Source of the DNA: an uncultured Flavihumibacter sp.
GTDB lineage: Bacteria > Bacteroidota > Bacteroidia > Chitinophagales > Chitinophagaceae
Reading direction: 5' to 3'
Length of the DNA: 32,000 nt
Assembly: GCA_902168225.1 (NCBI GenBank)
Contig: CABHOW010000065.1
Span: 1-32,000 of the forward strand
Notes under the pieces: model-generated
What the model was told of the DNA's origin: nothing
What the model saw: only the letters and a program-made list of their open reading frames with translations
Databases searched by the model: none
Made by a program: the position numbers and the translations under genes
Shown here: positions 17,017-24,348 of the stretch, one piece after another
How the letters are laid out: each line of letters opens with the position of its first letter
Position numbering within the stretch: position 1 is the first letter of the stretch

Positions 17017-17046
17017 TTGTTATAGATACAACTTCTGTTACCTTTA
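17017..17046 (+). promoter_or_regulatory. Bacteroidota-type promoter for gltA
   Basis: A TTG (17017-17019, within TTTTG) is separated by 19 bases from TACCTTTA (17039-17046), one base off the -7 consensus TAnnTTTG. Spacing is inside the known 17-23 range. The expected start of transcription is near 17051-17054, giving a leader of about 20 bases before the ATG at 17073. This is the best promoter match on the plus strand. Confidence 0.55.
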
Positions 17047-17072
17047 GGGCGCAACGTTAAACAAGAATTGCC

Positions 17073-18395
17073 ATGGGAATTATTAAAGACCGGTTTAAAG
17101 CTAAAGCCGATGCTGCGAATGCAGAAATCAAAGATTTGCTCAAAGAGCATGGAACAAAAAAAATTGGAGAAGTAACCCTTGCCCAAATTTATCAGGGTAT
17201 GCGCGGAATTACCGGTCTAGTTACCGAAACCAGTTTATTAGATGCCCAAGAGGGAATTCGTTTTCGTGGATATTCTATTCCTGATTTACAAAAAAAATTA
17301 CCAAAAGCTCACGGTGGCGATGAGCCTTTACCGGAAGGTTTATTCCATTTAATGCTGGTAGGGGAGCTTCCTAATGAAGAAGAGGTAAACCATATTACAA
17401 ATGTTTGGCAGCGCAGAAGTCATGTGCCTAATCATGTTTTCGCAACGATAGACTCTTTGCCTTTAAATACGCACCCCATGACCATGTTTGTAGTGGGTGT
17501 GATGGCATTGCAAACGGAAAGTAATTTTGCTAAAGAATACGCAAAAGGTATCAATAAAAAAGACTATTGGAACCCGGTATACGACGATGCTATGGATCTC
17601 ATAGCCCGTCTTCCTCGTATTGCCGCTTATATCTATAGAAGAAAATACAAGAACAACGAACATATTCAGCCTAATGGTTTATTAGACTGGGCTGGTAATT
17701 TTGCCCATATGATGGGTTATCAAGATGAAAGCTTCAAGGAATTGATGCGCTTATACATGACGATCCATGCAGATCATGAGGGTGGAAATGTTTCGGCTCA
17801 TACAACTCACTTGGTGGGCTCTGCCTTAAGTGATCCTTTTCTAAGTTATGCCGCCGGTATGAATGGTCTTGCCGGTCCGCTTCACGGATTAGCCAATCAG
17901 GAAGTGATCAAGTGGATTTTCGAAATGCAAGAGCAACTTGGTACCGACGATCCTTCTAAAGAACAAATTGCCGATTATGTTCAAAAAACTATTTCTTCTG
18001 GTAAGGTAGTACCGGGTTATGGTCATGCCGTACTGCGTAAAACAGATCCTCGTTTTACTGCCCAAATGGAGTTTGGTAAAAAGCATATGGCCGATGATAA
18101 ATTGGTAAATACTGTTTGGAAAATCTATGATACTGTTCCGCCAATTTTACAATCCTTAGGAAAAATTAAAAACCCTTGGCCCAATGTAGATGCGCATAGC
18201 GGGGCTTTATTGGTACACTATGGATTCGTTGAATATGAGTTCTATACCGTATTATTCGCCGTTAGTAGGGCATTAGGTGTGATGGCCAGCTTATGTTGGG
18301 ATCGCGCTTTAGGCTTTCCGCTAGAGCGACCAAAATCGGTTACCACCGCATCCGTTAAGCTTTGGTTAGAGGGTAAGGATGAGATTTGGGAATGA
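17073..18395 (+). CDS. gltA: Citrate synthase, mitochondrial-like type
   Basis: Condenses acetyl-CoA and oxaloacetate to citrate, the entry step of the TCA cycle. The catalytic triad can be placed: His271 in LAGPLHGLANQE, His318 in GYGHAVLRKTDPR and Asp373 in PNVDAHSGALL. The sequence around HADHEGGNVSAHTTHLVGS and the 440-residue length match the animal/mitochondrial-like citrate synthase group (TIGR01793) and differ from the E. coli hexameric type, which is usual in Bacteroidota. The N-terminus (MGIIKDRFKAKADAANAEIK) has no signal. The gene is alone, with its own promoter 5', and the TGA stop overlaps the first unit of a long heptad array. Confidence 0.95.
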   Translation: MGIIKDRFKAKADAANAEIKDLLKEHGTKKIGEVTLAQIYQGMRGITGLVTETSLLDAQEGIRFRGYSIPDLQKKLPKAHGGDEPLPEGLFHLMLVGELPNEEEVNHITNVWQRRSHVPNHVFATIDSLPLNTHPMTMFVVGVMALQTESNFAKEYAKGINKKDYWNPVYDDAMDLIARLPRIAAYIYRRKYKNNEHIQPNGLLDWAGNFAHMMGYQDESFKELMRLYMTIHADHEGGNVSAHTTHLVGSALSDPFLSYAAGMNGLAGPLHGLANQEVIKWIFEMQEQLGTDDPSKEQIADYVQKTISSGKVVPGYGHAVLRKTDPRFTAQMEFGKKHMADDKLVNTVWKIYDTVPPILQSLGKIKNPWPNVDAHSGALLVHYGFVEYEFYTVLFAVSRALGVMASLCWDRALGFPLERPKSVTTASVKLWLEGKDEIWE

Positions 18396-18477
18396 TAGAC
18401 CGGAGACGATAGACCGTAGAAAGGGAATAGGGTATAGGATATAGGGAATAGGGTATAGGGTATAGGGAATAGGGTAT
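18394..18477. repeat. Twelve-unit heptad array directly after gltA
   Basis: From the GA of the gltA stop, units follow in strict 7-base phase: GATAGAC, CGGAGAC, GATAGAC, CGTAGAA, AGGGAAT, AGGGTAT, AGGATAT, AGGGAAT, AGGGTAT, AGGGTAT, AGGGAAT, AGGGTAT. The first four and the last eight are different sequence types joined without a phase break. The last eight, read as GG[A/T]ATAG, match the array at 22920-22975. Confidence 0.85.
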
Positions 18478-18503
18478 AAAAGTAAACTACATAACAAAAT
18501 AAC

Positions 18504-18553
18504 TAATAATCAATAATTAGTAATTAATAATCAATAATTAGTAATTAATAATT
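18504..18553. repeat. AT-rich heptad array (21-base superunit) before the PKD lipoprotein stop
   Basis: Units TAATAAT, CAATAAT, TAGTAAT repeat twice exactly (18504-18524 and 18525-18545) and are followed by TAATAAT plus one T. The 21-base superunit is three heptads, so the period is again 7. It lies between gltA (ends 18395) and the convergent PKD lipoprotein gene (ends 18560). Together with the preceding array it fills most of this 164-base gap. Confidence 0.8.
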
Positions 18554-18559
18554 CCCTCC

Positions 18560-19786
18560 CTAAAATTTCGGAATAGTAATATTCTTAAAAGCAGTATCTG
18601 CGCAGCCGTTACCGGTTACTATTAATTGCACCCGATAAGTTTGATCAGTAGATTGCCGCTGATAAGTGTTTTCTATATAACTATAAAAACTATTGTTGGT
18701 TACGCCATTGCCAAAACTCCATTGATAACTATCTATTGTACTTGTTGGAATAGTGCTTTTACTGTTAAAACTCCAACGTACTTCTGTGGCTTTTTGCCAC
18801 ACTAAGGTGGGTTCGAATAGCGCTGTTGGTTTTGGATTCTCCCCTTTAGCATTTACTAATTTATGGGTACGATAAATTTCTCTGCCATTTAGTTTTACAC
18901 TCATCATCACATCATAATCATTTGGAAATTTATATTTATACTGAATGGGGTTTCCCGTTTGTACGCCTTTACCATCTGAAAAATCCCATTCGTAAACAGA
19001 TCCTCCGGGAACATTTTCCGCAGCAGCAGTAAATACCAATCTTTCGTTCGTACACACATCAAAAGCATCAACTGTAAAGTTTCCCTTTATATTATTAAAG
19101 GTACCCGGAATGGTTACATTAATGGTAGTATCTCCTTTACAACCACTATTAGTAGTTACAGTAAGTTTAACGGGATATGTTTTATCGGTAATGAATTTCG
19201 GAAATTCATGTCGAGTTAGTGGTACCGATAATAAAGAACTGGTACTATCGCCCCATTCCCATAAGTAGGATACAAAATCGCCCTGATTAACGGAGGAGGT
19301 ACTATTGAAGGTTACAAAATTTAAATTAGCAGGGAAATCGAACTTAGTAGTGTAACTTACTACAGGCTTGGTTTGCTTGCCTAGTGCTTTAATAGGAAAA
19401 TTGAGTTTTGAGATAACGGTATTTTCATCTTGCATTAAAAATAAATTCACTAAAAAAGATCCTGCAGCCTGATAGGAATAATTTACCGTACTCCCTTTTG
19501 CTGTGTTGCCATCACCAAACTGCCACTGATAAAAAGCACCTACGGGTAAAGCCGGTCCAACAGCGGTAAAACTAAAAACTTCTGAACTGGGAAAACAAGT
19601 ACTGGTATTAGTGATTCGTACAATAATATCTCCAAAACTAACGGTGGTTGTATCTTTTGAAACGGAAACAGTACCTTCTCCGGTTAATTTTAGGGATGCT
19701 GCAAAATTAGAGACAGTGTCTTTTTTGCATCCAAATAAAATTAAGAAAGGAATGCATAAACCATATCGTAGTAGGTTCAGTCTCAT
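18560..19786 (-). CDS. PKD-domain lipoprotein (second of a tandem pair)
   Basis: A 408-residue predicted lipoprotein. The signal peptide ends in a lipobox, LILFGCKKD, with the lipidated Cys at about residue 21. PKD-like motifs include FYQWQFGDGNTAKGS, YLWEWGDSTSS, YEWDFSDGKG and YQWSFGNG. The C-terminus GCADTAFKNITIP repeats a Cys-containing pattern also seen in the middle (GCKGDTTINVTIP). The start at 19786 (MRLNLLRYG) is preferred over an in-frame TTG at 19804. It begins 4 bases after the stop of the upstream paralog, so the two form an operon. Function is unknown; PKD domains usually bind proteins or glycans at the cell surface. It resembles surface lipoproteins of Bacteroidota but has no SusD or enzyme domain. 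Confidence 0.82.
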   Translation of the reverse strand: MRLNLLRYGLCIPFLILFGCKKDTVSNFAASLKLTGEGTVSVSKDTTTVSFGDIIVRITNTSTCFPSSEVFSFTAVGPALPVGAFYQWQFGDGNTAKGSTVNYSYQAAGSFLVNLFLMQDENTVISKLNFPIKALGKQTKPVVSYTTKFDFPANLNFVTFNSTSSVNQGDFVSYLWEWGDSTSSLLSVPLTRHEFPKFITDKTYPVKLTVTTNSGCKGDTTINVTIPGTFNNIKGNFTVDAFDVCTNERLVFTAAAENVPGGSVYEWDFSDGKGVQTGNPIQYKYKFPNDYDVMMSVKLNGREIYRTHKLVNAKGENPKPTALFEPTLVWQKATEVRWSFNSKSTIPTSTIDSYQWSFGNGVTNNSFYSYIENTYQRQSTDQTYRVQLIVTGNGCADTAFKNITIPKF

Positions 19787-19790
19787 ATTT

Positions 19791-21026
19791 TTATCTTGCC
19801 GCAACCGTAATATTCGCCACTGTAGTGTCTTTACATCCTGTATTACCGGTAACGATCAAACGTATCGAATAATTTGTTGGGGTAGCTGCTTTGGTATACT
19901 CTTGTTCAACGATCGTATTAAAGTTATCATTCACAACGCCAAAAGGCATTTCCCATCTATATCCGATAAGATAGCCATGCGGTATATTAGATTGGCTATA
20001 GAAAGCCCATTTTTCGGTGGTTGTAGTGCTGCTAACAATATTTTTTAGCATCAAAGCTTTTGGTTTGATATTTTGTCCGAATGCAGTAACGGCTTTATGT
20101 GTTTGATAAATGATTTTACCTTTTAAAGTGATAGTGAGTTTTACATCATAGGTATTTTGATAAGTGAATGATTTGCGAACCGGATTGCCCGAAACTAATC
20201 CGGTAGCATCTGCAAAATCCCAAGTGTATACTGCACCTGCTGGAACGCCTGTAGCCGTTGGGGTAAAAATGAAATATTCATTCGTACAGCCATCGTATTG
20301 ATCTGCATTAAAATCGCCGCTGATATTATAAACAGCCGGCACAAAAACATTCAGCGCCGCAGTGTCTTTACAACCGGAGTTAGCCGTTACTACTAATTTC
20401 ACATTGTAGGTTTTATCTTGCGGTACAGGAGGAAAATTCTTAGGGATAAATGTATTTGATGTGCTGCTGGTTGTACTATCTCCCCAATCCCAAAAATGAT
20501 TCGTAATAGTGCCCGTTGGTACGGTAGACCTACTGGTGAAGGTCATATTATTCAGATAATTGATATCCGGTAAAGAGCTGGAAAAAACCGCTGTTGGGGA
20601 TACTTGTTGCCCCAATGCTTTTACAGATATGGATACTTTTTGCAGTATCGAGTTATCGATTGCTTTTACTTGTAGAATAACGGTGTAGGTGCCCGGGTCT
20701 TTATATATATTTCTTACGGTTGTACCGGTTAGGGATTTACCATCTCCAAAATCCCACACATATTTGGCTGTTGCAGGAAAGCCTGTAGAAACCGCTTTGA
20801 ATTCAAATATTTCATTGGAAGGGAAACAGGCATCTGTTCTGCTGAATTGAATGGTAACAGACCCTTCCGTAACCGTAGTAGTATCTTTAAATGCAGAAAT
20901 AATACCCCCAATTACGGTATTGGTAGTGCTTGCATCATCTGTAGGCGTGGCATTATCTTTTTTACAACCGGTGGTTGCCAAAAATGCCGCAAAACAAAGC
21001 CATATAAGGGTTTTGTTGTTTTTCAT
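19791..21026 (-). CDS. PKD-domain lipoprotein (first of a tandem pair)
   Basis: A 411-residue lipoprotein homologous over its length to the downstream gene. The signal peptide MKNNKTLIWLCFAAFLATTG ends at a lipobox Cys followed by KKDN. PKD-like motifs are YVWDFGDGKSLTG, HFWDWGDSTTSS, YTWDFADATG and a degenerate fourth (YRWEMPFG). Shared blocks with the paralog include FPSNEIFEFKAV / FPSSEVFSFTAV and KALGQQ / KALGKQ, pointing to a tandem duplication. The ATG at 21026 is chosen over a TTG at 21044, because the signal peptide starts there. The gene is separated by 74 bases from the VOC gene upstream, so a separate promoter is possible, though none was clear. Role unknown. Confidence 0.82.
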   Translation of the reverse strand: MKNNKTLIWLCFAAFLATTGCKKDNATPTDDASTTNTVIGGIISAFKDTTTVTEGSVTIQFSRTDACFPSNEIFEFKAVSTGFPATAKYVWDFGDGKSLTGTTVRNIYKDPGTYTVILQVKAIDNSILQKVSISVKALGQQVSPTAVFSSSLPDINYLNNMTFTSRSTVPTGTITNHFWDWGDSTTSSTSNTFIPKNFPPVPQDKTYNVKLVVTANSGCKDTAALNVFVPAVYNISGDFNADQYDGCTNEYFIFTPTATGVPAGAVYTWDFADATGLVSGNPVRKSFTYQNTYDVKLTITLKGKIIYQTHKAVTAFGQNIKPKALMLKNIVSSTTTTEKWAFYSQSNIPHGYLIGYRWEMPFGVVNDNFNTIVEQEYTKAATPTNYSIRLIVTGNTGCKDTTVANITVAAR

Positions 21027-21100
21027 GTACGAGTACTTGATCAATGTACTCTTCTACAACGTAAAACAGGGTTTATTATTGTTATGCGATAGCGTAGAAA

Positions 21101-21592
21101 CTAGCGAGACAGCTCATTTAACAAATCAAATAAGTGCAAGGGTTTTGTATACATGTCTAAGGAACCGTCGGGTAATATCGGCCATACTGTTTTTGGTTTA
21201 TCCCAATAAAGTTCAACTCCGTTATCGTCGGGGTCATTCAAATAAATGGCCTCCGATACCCCATGATCACTGGCTCCGGTAATCGGGTAATGTTGATCTA
21301 TAAGTCGTTGATAGATAGCCGCTAAATCCTTTCTGGTAGGGTAAAGAATAGCGGTATGAAACAAACCAACGCCATGCATGCTCGCCTTCGGTGCATTTTT
21401 ACTATACCAAGTATTGAGTCCGATATGATGATGATAGCCACCTGCCGAAATAAAGGCGGCATCCCTACCATATCGCATCGTGATATCAAAACCTAGTAAG
21501 CCACAATAAAAATCAAGAGCCCGCTCAAGATCAGATACTTTTAAATGAACATGACCAATATGGGTAGTGGAAGGGATTTTATAGGGTGTCAT
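21101..21592 (-). CDS. VOC family (glyoxalase/extradiol dioxygenase-like) protein
   Basis: A 163-residue metal-dependent protein of the vicinal oxygen chelate fold. THIGHVHLKVSDLERALDFYCGLLGF is the classic first half, with the likely metal ligand His in GHVHLKV. HHHIGLNTW and FHTAILYPTRKDLAAIYQRL form the second half, and NDPDDNGVELYWDKP gives the usual Glu ligand. It resembles CatE-like dioxygenases of the glyoxalase superfamily (the 2,3-dihydroxybiphenyl type); its substrate cannot be told. Its start overlaps the stop of the TMEM175-type gene as ATGA (21589-21592), so it is the last gene of a three-gene operon. Confidence 0.85.
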   Translation of the reverse strand: MTPYKIPSTTHIGHVHLKVSDLERALDFYCGLLGFDITMRYGRDAAFISAGGYHHHIGLNTWYSKNAPKASMHGVGLFHTAILYPTRKDLAAIYQRLIDQHYPITGASDHGVSEAIYLNDPDDNGVELYWDKPKTVWPILPDGSLDMYTKPLHLFDLLNELSR

Positions 21593-22263
21593 TTCTTCTT
21601 CATTTTTAATTTCCTTTCATAAATCCTAGAAATAAAAGCAAGAGGGAGAAACCACAGTGTTGCTAACGGTTTGTTTGATTCGTCGGGGATTATCATATAT
21701 GTTACAGCAATGAGGCCGATGGTAATTAAAAAAGATAAAAGCCCCCTTTTCTTTTTTTCCAACTCACTTATATGTTCTGATAAATTAGTATTTACGCGTA
21801 AAGATGGCTTCTCTATTAACACATAATGGTGTAAGGCAAATTGAATCGTTATACAAATAAATATGGCCCCAATATATAAAGAGTAAGCGATAATATTACT
21901 TTTTGATTTAATCACTACAGAAGCGCAAAAGGGAAATAAAGCAACGAAAAATAATAATAGTAGATTTCGCAGAATTAGGCCTTTATCATAATCTTTTAGT
22001 AGACCGAATATTTTTAAATGTTGATACCAAACAGATCCAATAAAGCCAAAACTTATTAAGTAAGCGAATAAAACAGGGATTAATGATCTTAGATGATGTG
22101 ATAATTCTGTTCCGTTGAGACGGTGCTCTGTTTCGGGGAGGCGTATTTCAATTGCCATTAATGTTATTACAATCGCGAAAACAGCATCACTAAAAAGGAT
22201 CATTCTCTCTAACTGAAACTCTTTTTTTATTTCAGTTCTGGTCATTTCTTTTTCTTCATGCAT
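21589..22263 (-). CDS. TMEM175 family (DUF1211) potassium-channel-like membrane protein
   Basis: A 224-residue membrane protein. The family signature is clear near the N-terminus: Arg19 and FSDAVFAI (from Phe23) followed by VITLMAIEIRLPE at the start of the first helix. About six hydrophobic segments follow, including LIPVLFAYLISFGFIGSVWY, LLLLFFVALFPFCASVVI, AYSLYIGAIFICITIQFAL, FLITIGLIAVTYMII and LWFLPLAFISRIY. Bacterial TMEM175 members form tetrameric K+-selective channels, with hydrophobic residues of helix 1 as the filter, so the same role is expected here. It follows ridA by 10 bases and overlaps the VOC gene, giving one operon. Confidence 0.85.
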   Translation of the reverse strand: MHEEKEMTRTEIKKEFQLERMILFSDAVFAIVITLMAIEIRLPETEHRLNGTELSHHLRSLIPVLFAYLISFGFIGSVWYQHLKIFGLLKDYDKGLILRNLLLLFFVALFPFCASVVIKSKSNIIAYSLYIGAIFICITIQFALHHYVLIEKPSLRVNTNLSEHISELEKKKRGLLSFLITIGLIAVTYMIIPDESNKPLATLWFLPLAFISRIYERKLKMKKK

Positions 22264-22273
22264 ACCCGTAATT

Positions 22274-22792
22274 TTAATTTTCTACTTCAATAATTACTTC
22301 AACTTCTACAGCGATATTCATGGGTAATGCATTCATGCCAACAGCACTACGTGCATGCTTGCCTTTTTCTCCGAAAACAGCTACCATCAAATCGCTATAG
22401 CCATTAATCACTTTGGGTTGATCTGTAAAATCACTTGCACAATTCACCATTCCTAATACTTTTACAACCCGTTTTACTTTACTTAAATCTCCCAATTCTT
22501 TTTTTATTACTGCTAAATGTGCGATAGCAACTAATTTAGCTGCTTCATATCCTTTCTCGATAGATAGATCTGCAGGTATTTTACCGGTAATATAAGTTCC
22601 ATCTTTTTGTAAAGGTCCTTTACCGGCGAGGAATAAAAGATTACCTGTACGCACTACATTCGCATAGTTAGCTATAGGAGCAGAAACAGCAGGTAATTGG
22701 ATACCTAACTTAGCTAAATTTTCTTCAGGTGTTTGTGCTATTGATGTGATCGATAATAAACATATCCCTAACAAATAAAATAATCGGTACAT
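22274..22792 (-). CDS. Exported RidA family protein
   Basis: A 172-residue member of the RidA/YjgF/UK114 family, whose cytosolic members hydrolyse reactive enamine/imine intermediates such as 2-aminoacrylate. The family core is complete: NYANVVRTGNLLFLAGKGP, GYEAAKLVAIAHLAVIKKEL, KVINGYSDLMVAVFGEKGKHARSAVGMNALPMN, with the conserved substrate-binding Arg in HARSAVG. The odd feature is a signal peptide (MYRLFYLLGICLLSITSIAQ), giving about 40 residues more than the usual 130 and predicting export. The ATG at 22792 is preferred over an in-frame TTG at 22798. It is the first gene of the operon with the TMEM175-type and VOC genes. Confidence 0.87.
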   Translation of the reverse strand: MYRLFYLLGICLLSITSIAQTPEENLAKLGIQLPAVSAPIANYANVVRTGNLLFLAGKGPLQKDGTYITGKIPADLSIEKGYEAAKLVAIAHLAVIKKELGDLSKVKRVVKVLGMVNCASDFTDQPKVINGYSDLMVAVFGEKGKHARSAVGMNALPMNIAVEVEVIIEVEN

Positions 22793-22824
22793 AAGCAATA
22801 GGATCGGTTAATTGATTAATAGTT

Positions 22825-22857
22825 CTAAGGTAAGCAAATGAAAAGAGTTATTTTCAA
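22825..22857 (-). promoter_or_regulatory. Candidate promoter for the ridA-TMEM175-VOC operon
   Basis: On the minus strand a TTG (22857-22855) is followed after 22 bases by TACCTTAG (22832-22825), one base off TAnnTTTG. The spacing is at the upper end of the accepted range. The expected transcript start is about 25-30 bases before the ATG at 22792. Confidence 0.4.
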
Positions 22858-22919
22858 TTTACTTAATTAAAATCAACATGAAACTAATTGCTGGCAAGAA
22901 AAACCTATGGCAGCTAGGC

Positions 22920-22975
22920 GGAATAGGGTATAGGGTATAGGGAATAGGGAATAGGGAATAGGGTATAGGGTATAG
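22920..22975. repeat. Eight-unit heptad array (GG[A/T]ATAG)
   Basis: Units are GGAATAG, GGTATAG, GGTATAG, GGAATAG, GGAATAG, GGAATAG, GGTATAG, GGTATAG with no phase break. It lies in the 309-base divergent gap between ridA (start 22792) and the Gly/Tyr-rich gene (start 23102). The same two unit variants form eight units after gltA, 4.4 kb away, on the same strand. Apart from this array and two promoter candidates, nothing else was recognised in the gap. Confidence 0.85.
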
Positions 22976-23011
22976 ATTACAGTAAGTACTTATTTTATGA
23001 TGATTTATGAT

Positions 23012-23042
23012 TTGTTAAAATGGTTTTTGTACGATAACTTTT
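23012..23042 (+). promoter_or_regulatory. Candidate promoter for the Gly/Tyr-rich secreted protein
   Basis: A TTG (23012-23014, within TTTG) and TAACTTTT (23035-23042) are 20 bases apart; the second differs from TAnnTTTG at the last base. The leader of about 55 bases would contain a small hairpin, GTGAAA (23066-23071) with TTTCAC (23079-23084). Confidence 0.4.
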
Positions 23043-23101
23043 TATACTTATTCGTATCTAATTAAGTGAAAGAAATTGTTTCACCATTAAAATGATTAGT
23101 T

Positions 23102-23467
23102 ATGAAAAAGATTTTATTTGTCGCTTTAGTGTTAAGCTGTACAATCGGATATGGTCAATTTCATGGAGGAGTAGCTGTAGGTTATGGTTATCGCCCGTAT
23201 TATTATGGAGGATATGCACCTTATTATGGTTCTTATTGGTGGAATCCTTATTACAGTTATAATTTCGCAGCTCCTATAGTACGCCCCGCACCAAGCAAAT
23301 TAGATAGAGAGATCGCAACTATTGAACATGATGCTGATCAAAAAATAGCTTCTGTTCGTATGGATCACAGCTTAAGCAGACATGAACGGAGAGCTAATAT
23401 TCGCGCCATACGTGCACAAGAGGATTTGGCTATTGCAGATGCTAAACGGGGATATTATAAGCAGTAA
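23102..23467 (+). CDS. Small secreted Gly/Tyr-rich protein with charged C-terminus
   Basis: A 121-residue protein with a signal peptide (MKKILFVALVLSCTIGYGQ). Residues about 20-55 are very rich in Gly, Tyr, Pro and Trp (VGYGYRPYYYGGYAPYYG, SYWWNPYYSY). From about 63 the character changes to a charged, probably helical segment with regular acidic and basic residues (KLDREIATIEHDADQKIASV, HERRANIRAIRAQEDLAIAD). No enzyme motif was found and I do not recognise a named family. The layout suggests an envelope or surface protein in which the aromatic part associates with other surfaces, but this is a guess. It stands alone with its own candidate promoter, facing away from ridA. Confidence 0.75.
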   Translation: MKKILFVALVLSCTIGYGQFHGGVAVGYGYRPYYYGGYAPYYGSYWWNPYYSYNFAAPIVRPAPSKLDREIATIEHDADQKIASVRMDHSLSRHERRANIRAIRAQEDLAIADAKRGYYKQ

Positions 23468-23547
23468 TTTGTATCCGAAATTGCAAAAACAGATATTGGT
23501 AAAACAGATGGTATGGTAACGGTAAACGTAATCAAAATTTGTGTCGA

Positions 23548-23958
23548 TCAGTTTGTTTCAGTGTAATTTTTGAAGTTATTCAATATAGATTGCCATCCTT
23601 GTTGTTGCATCTCTATCGGATTTTGTGTTTCGGGGTCGAATATGATGGTAAGCTCAGTTTGTTGATCCTGTGGATTAAATGTTACGGATGCTTTTCGTCC
23701 TCCAAACTCATAGGTAAAGCCTTTCCCTTCTTCAATTTCAGTATAGATAGCTTCAAAGTCGAAACCAAAACTGCCATCTTTGGCTTCCATTCTTGCTTTG
23801 TAAGTACCGCCTATTTCCATATCATTAGTTGCGTTGGGGCAATGCCAACTAGGGTCGGCAAAATTCCAATTAACAATATGTTTTGGGTTTGTATAATAAT
23901 TCCAAACTTTTTCTACGTCTGCATGTATTAATGCACTTACTGTTATTTTATGGCTCAT
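23548..23958 (-). CDS. SRPBCC/AHSA1 domain protein
   Basis: A 136-residue protein of the START/Bet v1-like helix-grip fold (AHSA1 branch). The pattern ITVSALIHADVEKVWNYYTNPKHIVNWNFADPSWHCPNAT is typical of small Bacteroidota members, followed by GGTYKARMEAKDG, FDFEAIYTEIEEGK and the terminal helix GWQSILNNFKNY. Such proteins bind hydrophobic ligands or act as stress-related factors; the ligand is unknown. The ATG at 23958 (MSHKITVS) is preferred over a GTG two codons earlier. It lies 6 bases after the stop of the response regulator gene and could be the last gene of that operon. Confidence 0.85.
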   Translation of the reverse strand: MSHKITVSALIHADVEKVWNYYTNPKHIVNWNFADPSWHCPNATNDMEIGGTYKARMEAKDGSFGFDFEAIYTEIEEGKGFTYEFGGRKASVTFNPQDQQTELTIIFDPETQNPIEMQQQGWQSILNNFKNYTETN

Positions 23959-23964
23959 ATTCAC

Positions 23965-24348
23965 TTAAAAATTTAATATCTCAATAATATCTTCGATACT
24001 CAGCGGTTTGTGATAAAATTTTTTTACAATTGGGTATTGACCTGCTTTCTCAATATCTCTTTTATCTGTTGATGATGATAATATATAAAGGGCTAAATTT
24101 TTATCATCATTAAAATTGGATGTTTTCAAAACATCTAAAAATCCCCATCCGTCTAATACCGGCATGTTGAGGTCTAGAATAATGATGCATATTGTATTAT
24201 CCCTTTTATTTTCAAATAGTGTGTCTAAGCCTACTTTACCGTTTTCACAAGCTATGAAGGTTAAGTTAGGATCAATTTTGTGCATCATCTTTTCAACAAT
24301 TAGACAAGCTAATTCGTCGTCATCTATCATTAATATAGTCTTATTCAT
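23965..24348 (-). CDS. Single-domain response regulator
   Basis: A 127-residue CheY-like receiver with no output domain. The acidic pocket is Asp9-Asp10-Asp11 (LMIDDDELA), the phospho-acceptor is Asp59 (IILDLNMPVLDGW), the switch residue is in YILSSST, and Lys114 lies in HKPLS. The layout fits the short receivers that often follow PAS kinases in Bacteroidota (the LNMPVLDGW type). Its start overlaps the 3' end of the upstream receiver-HisKA gene by 8 bases, so the two are co-translated. With no DNA-binding part, it probably works by protein contact or in a phosphorelay. Confidence 0.92.
   Translation of the reverse strand: MNKTILMIDDDELACLIVEKMMHKIDPNLTFIACENGKVGLDTLFENKRDNTICIIILDLNMPVLDGWGFLDVLKTSNFNDDKNLALYILSSSTDKRDIEKAGQYPIVKKFYHKPLSIEDIIEILNF

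Noticed and set aside
18394..18553. CRISPR array
   Set aside because: Repeats are 7 bases in direct tandem with no unique spacers, and no cas genes are present.
19611..20048. 145-codon plus-strand ORF opposite the PKD lipoprotein genes
   Set aside because: Antisense shadow crossing the junction of two clear lipoprotein genes; no recognisable protein features.
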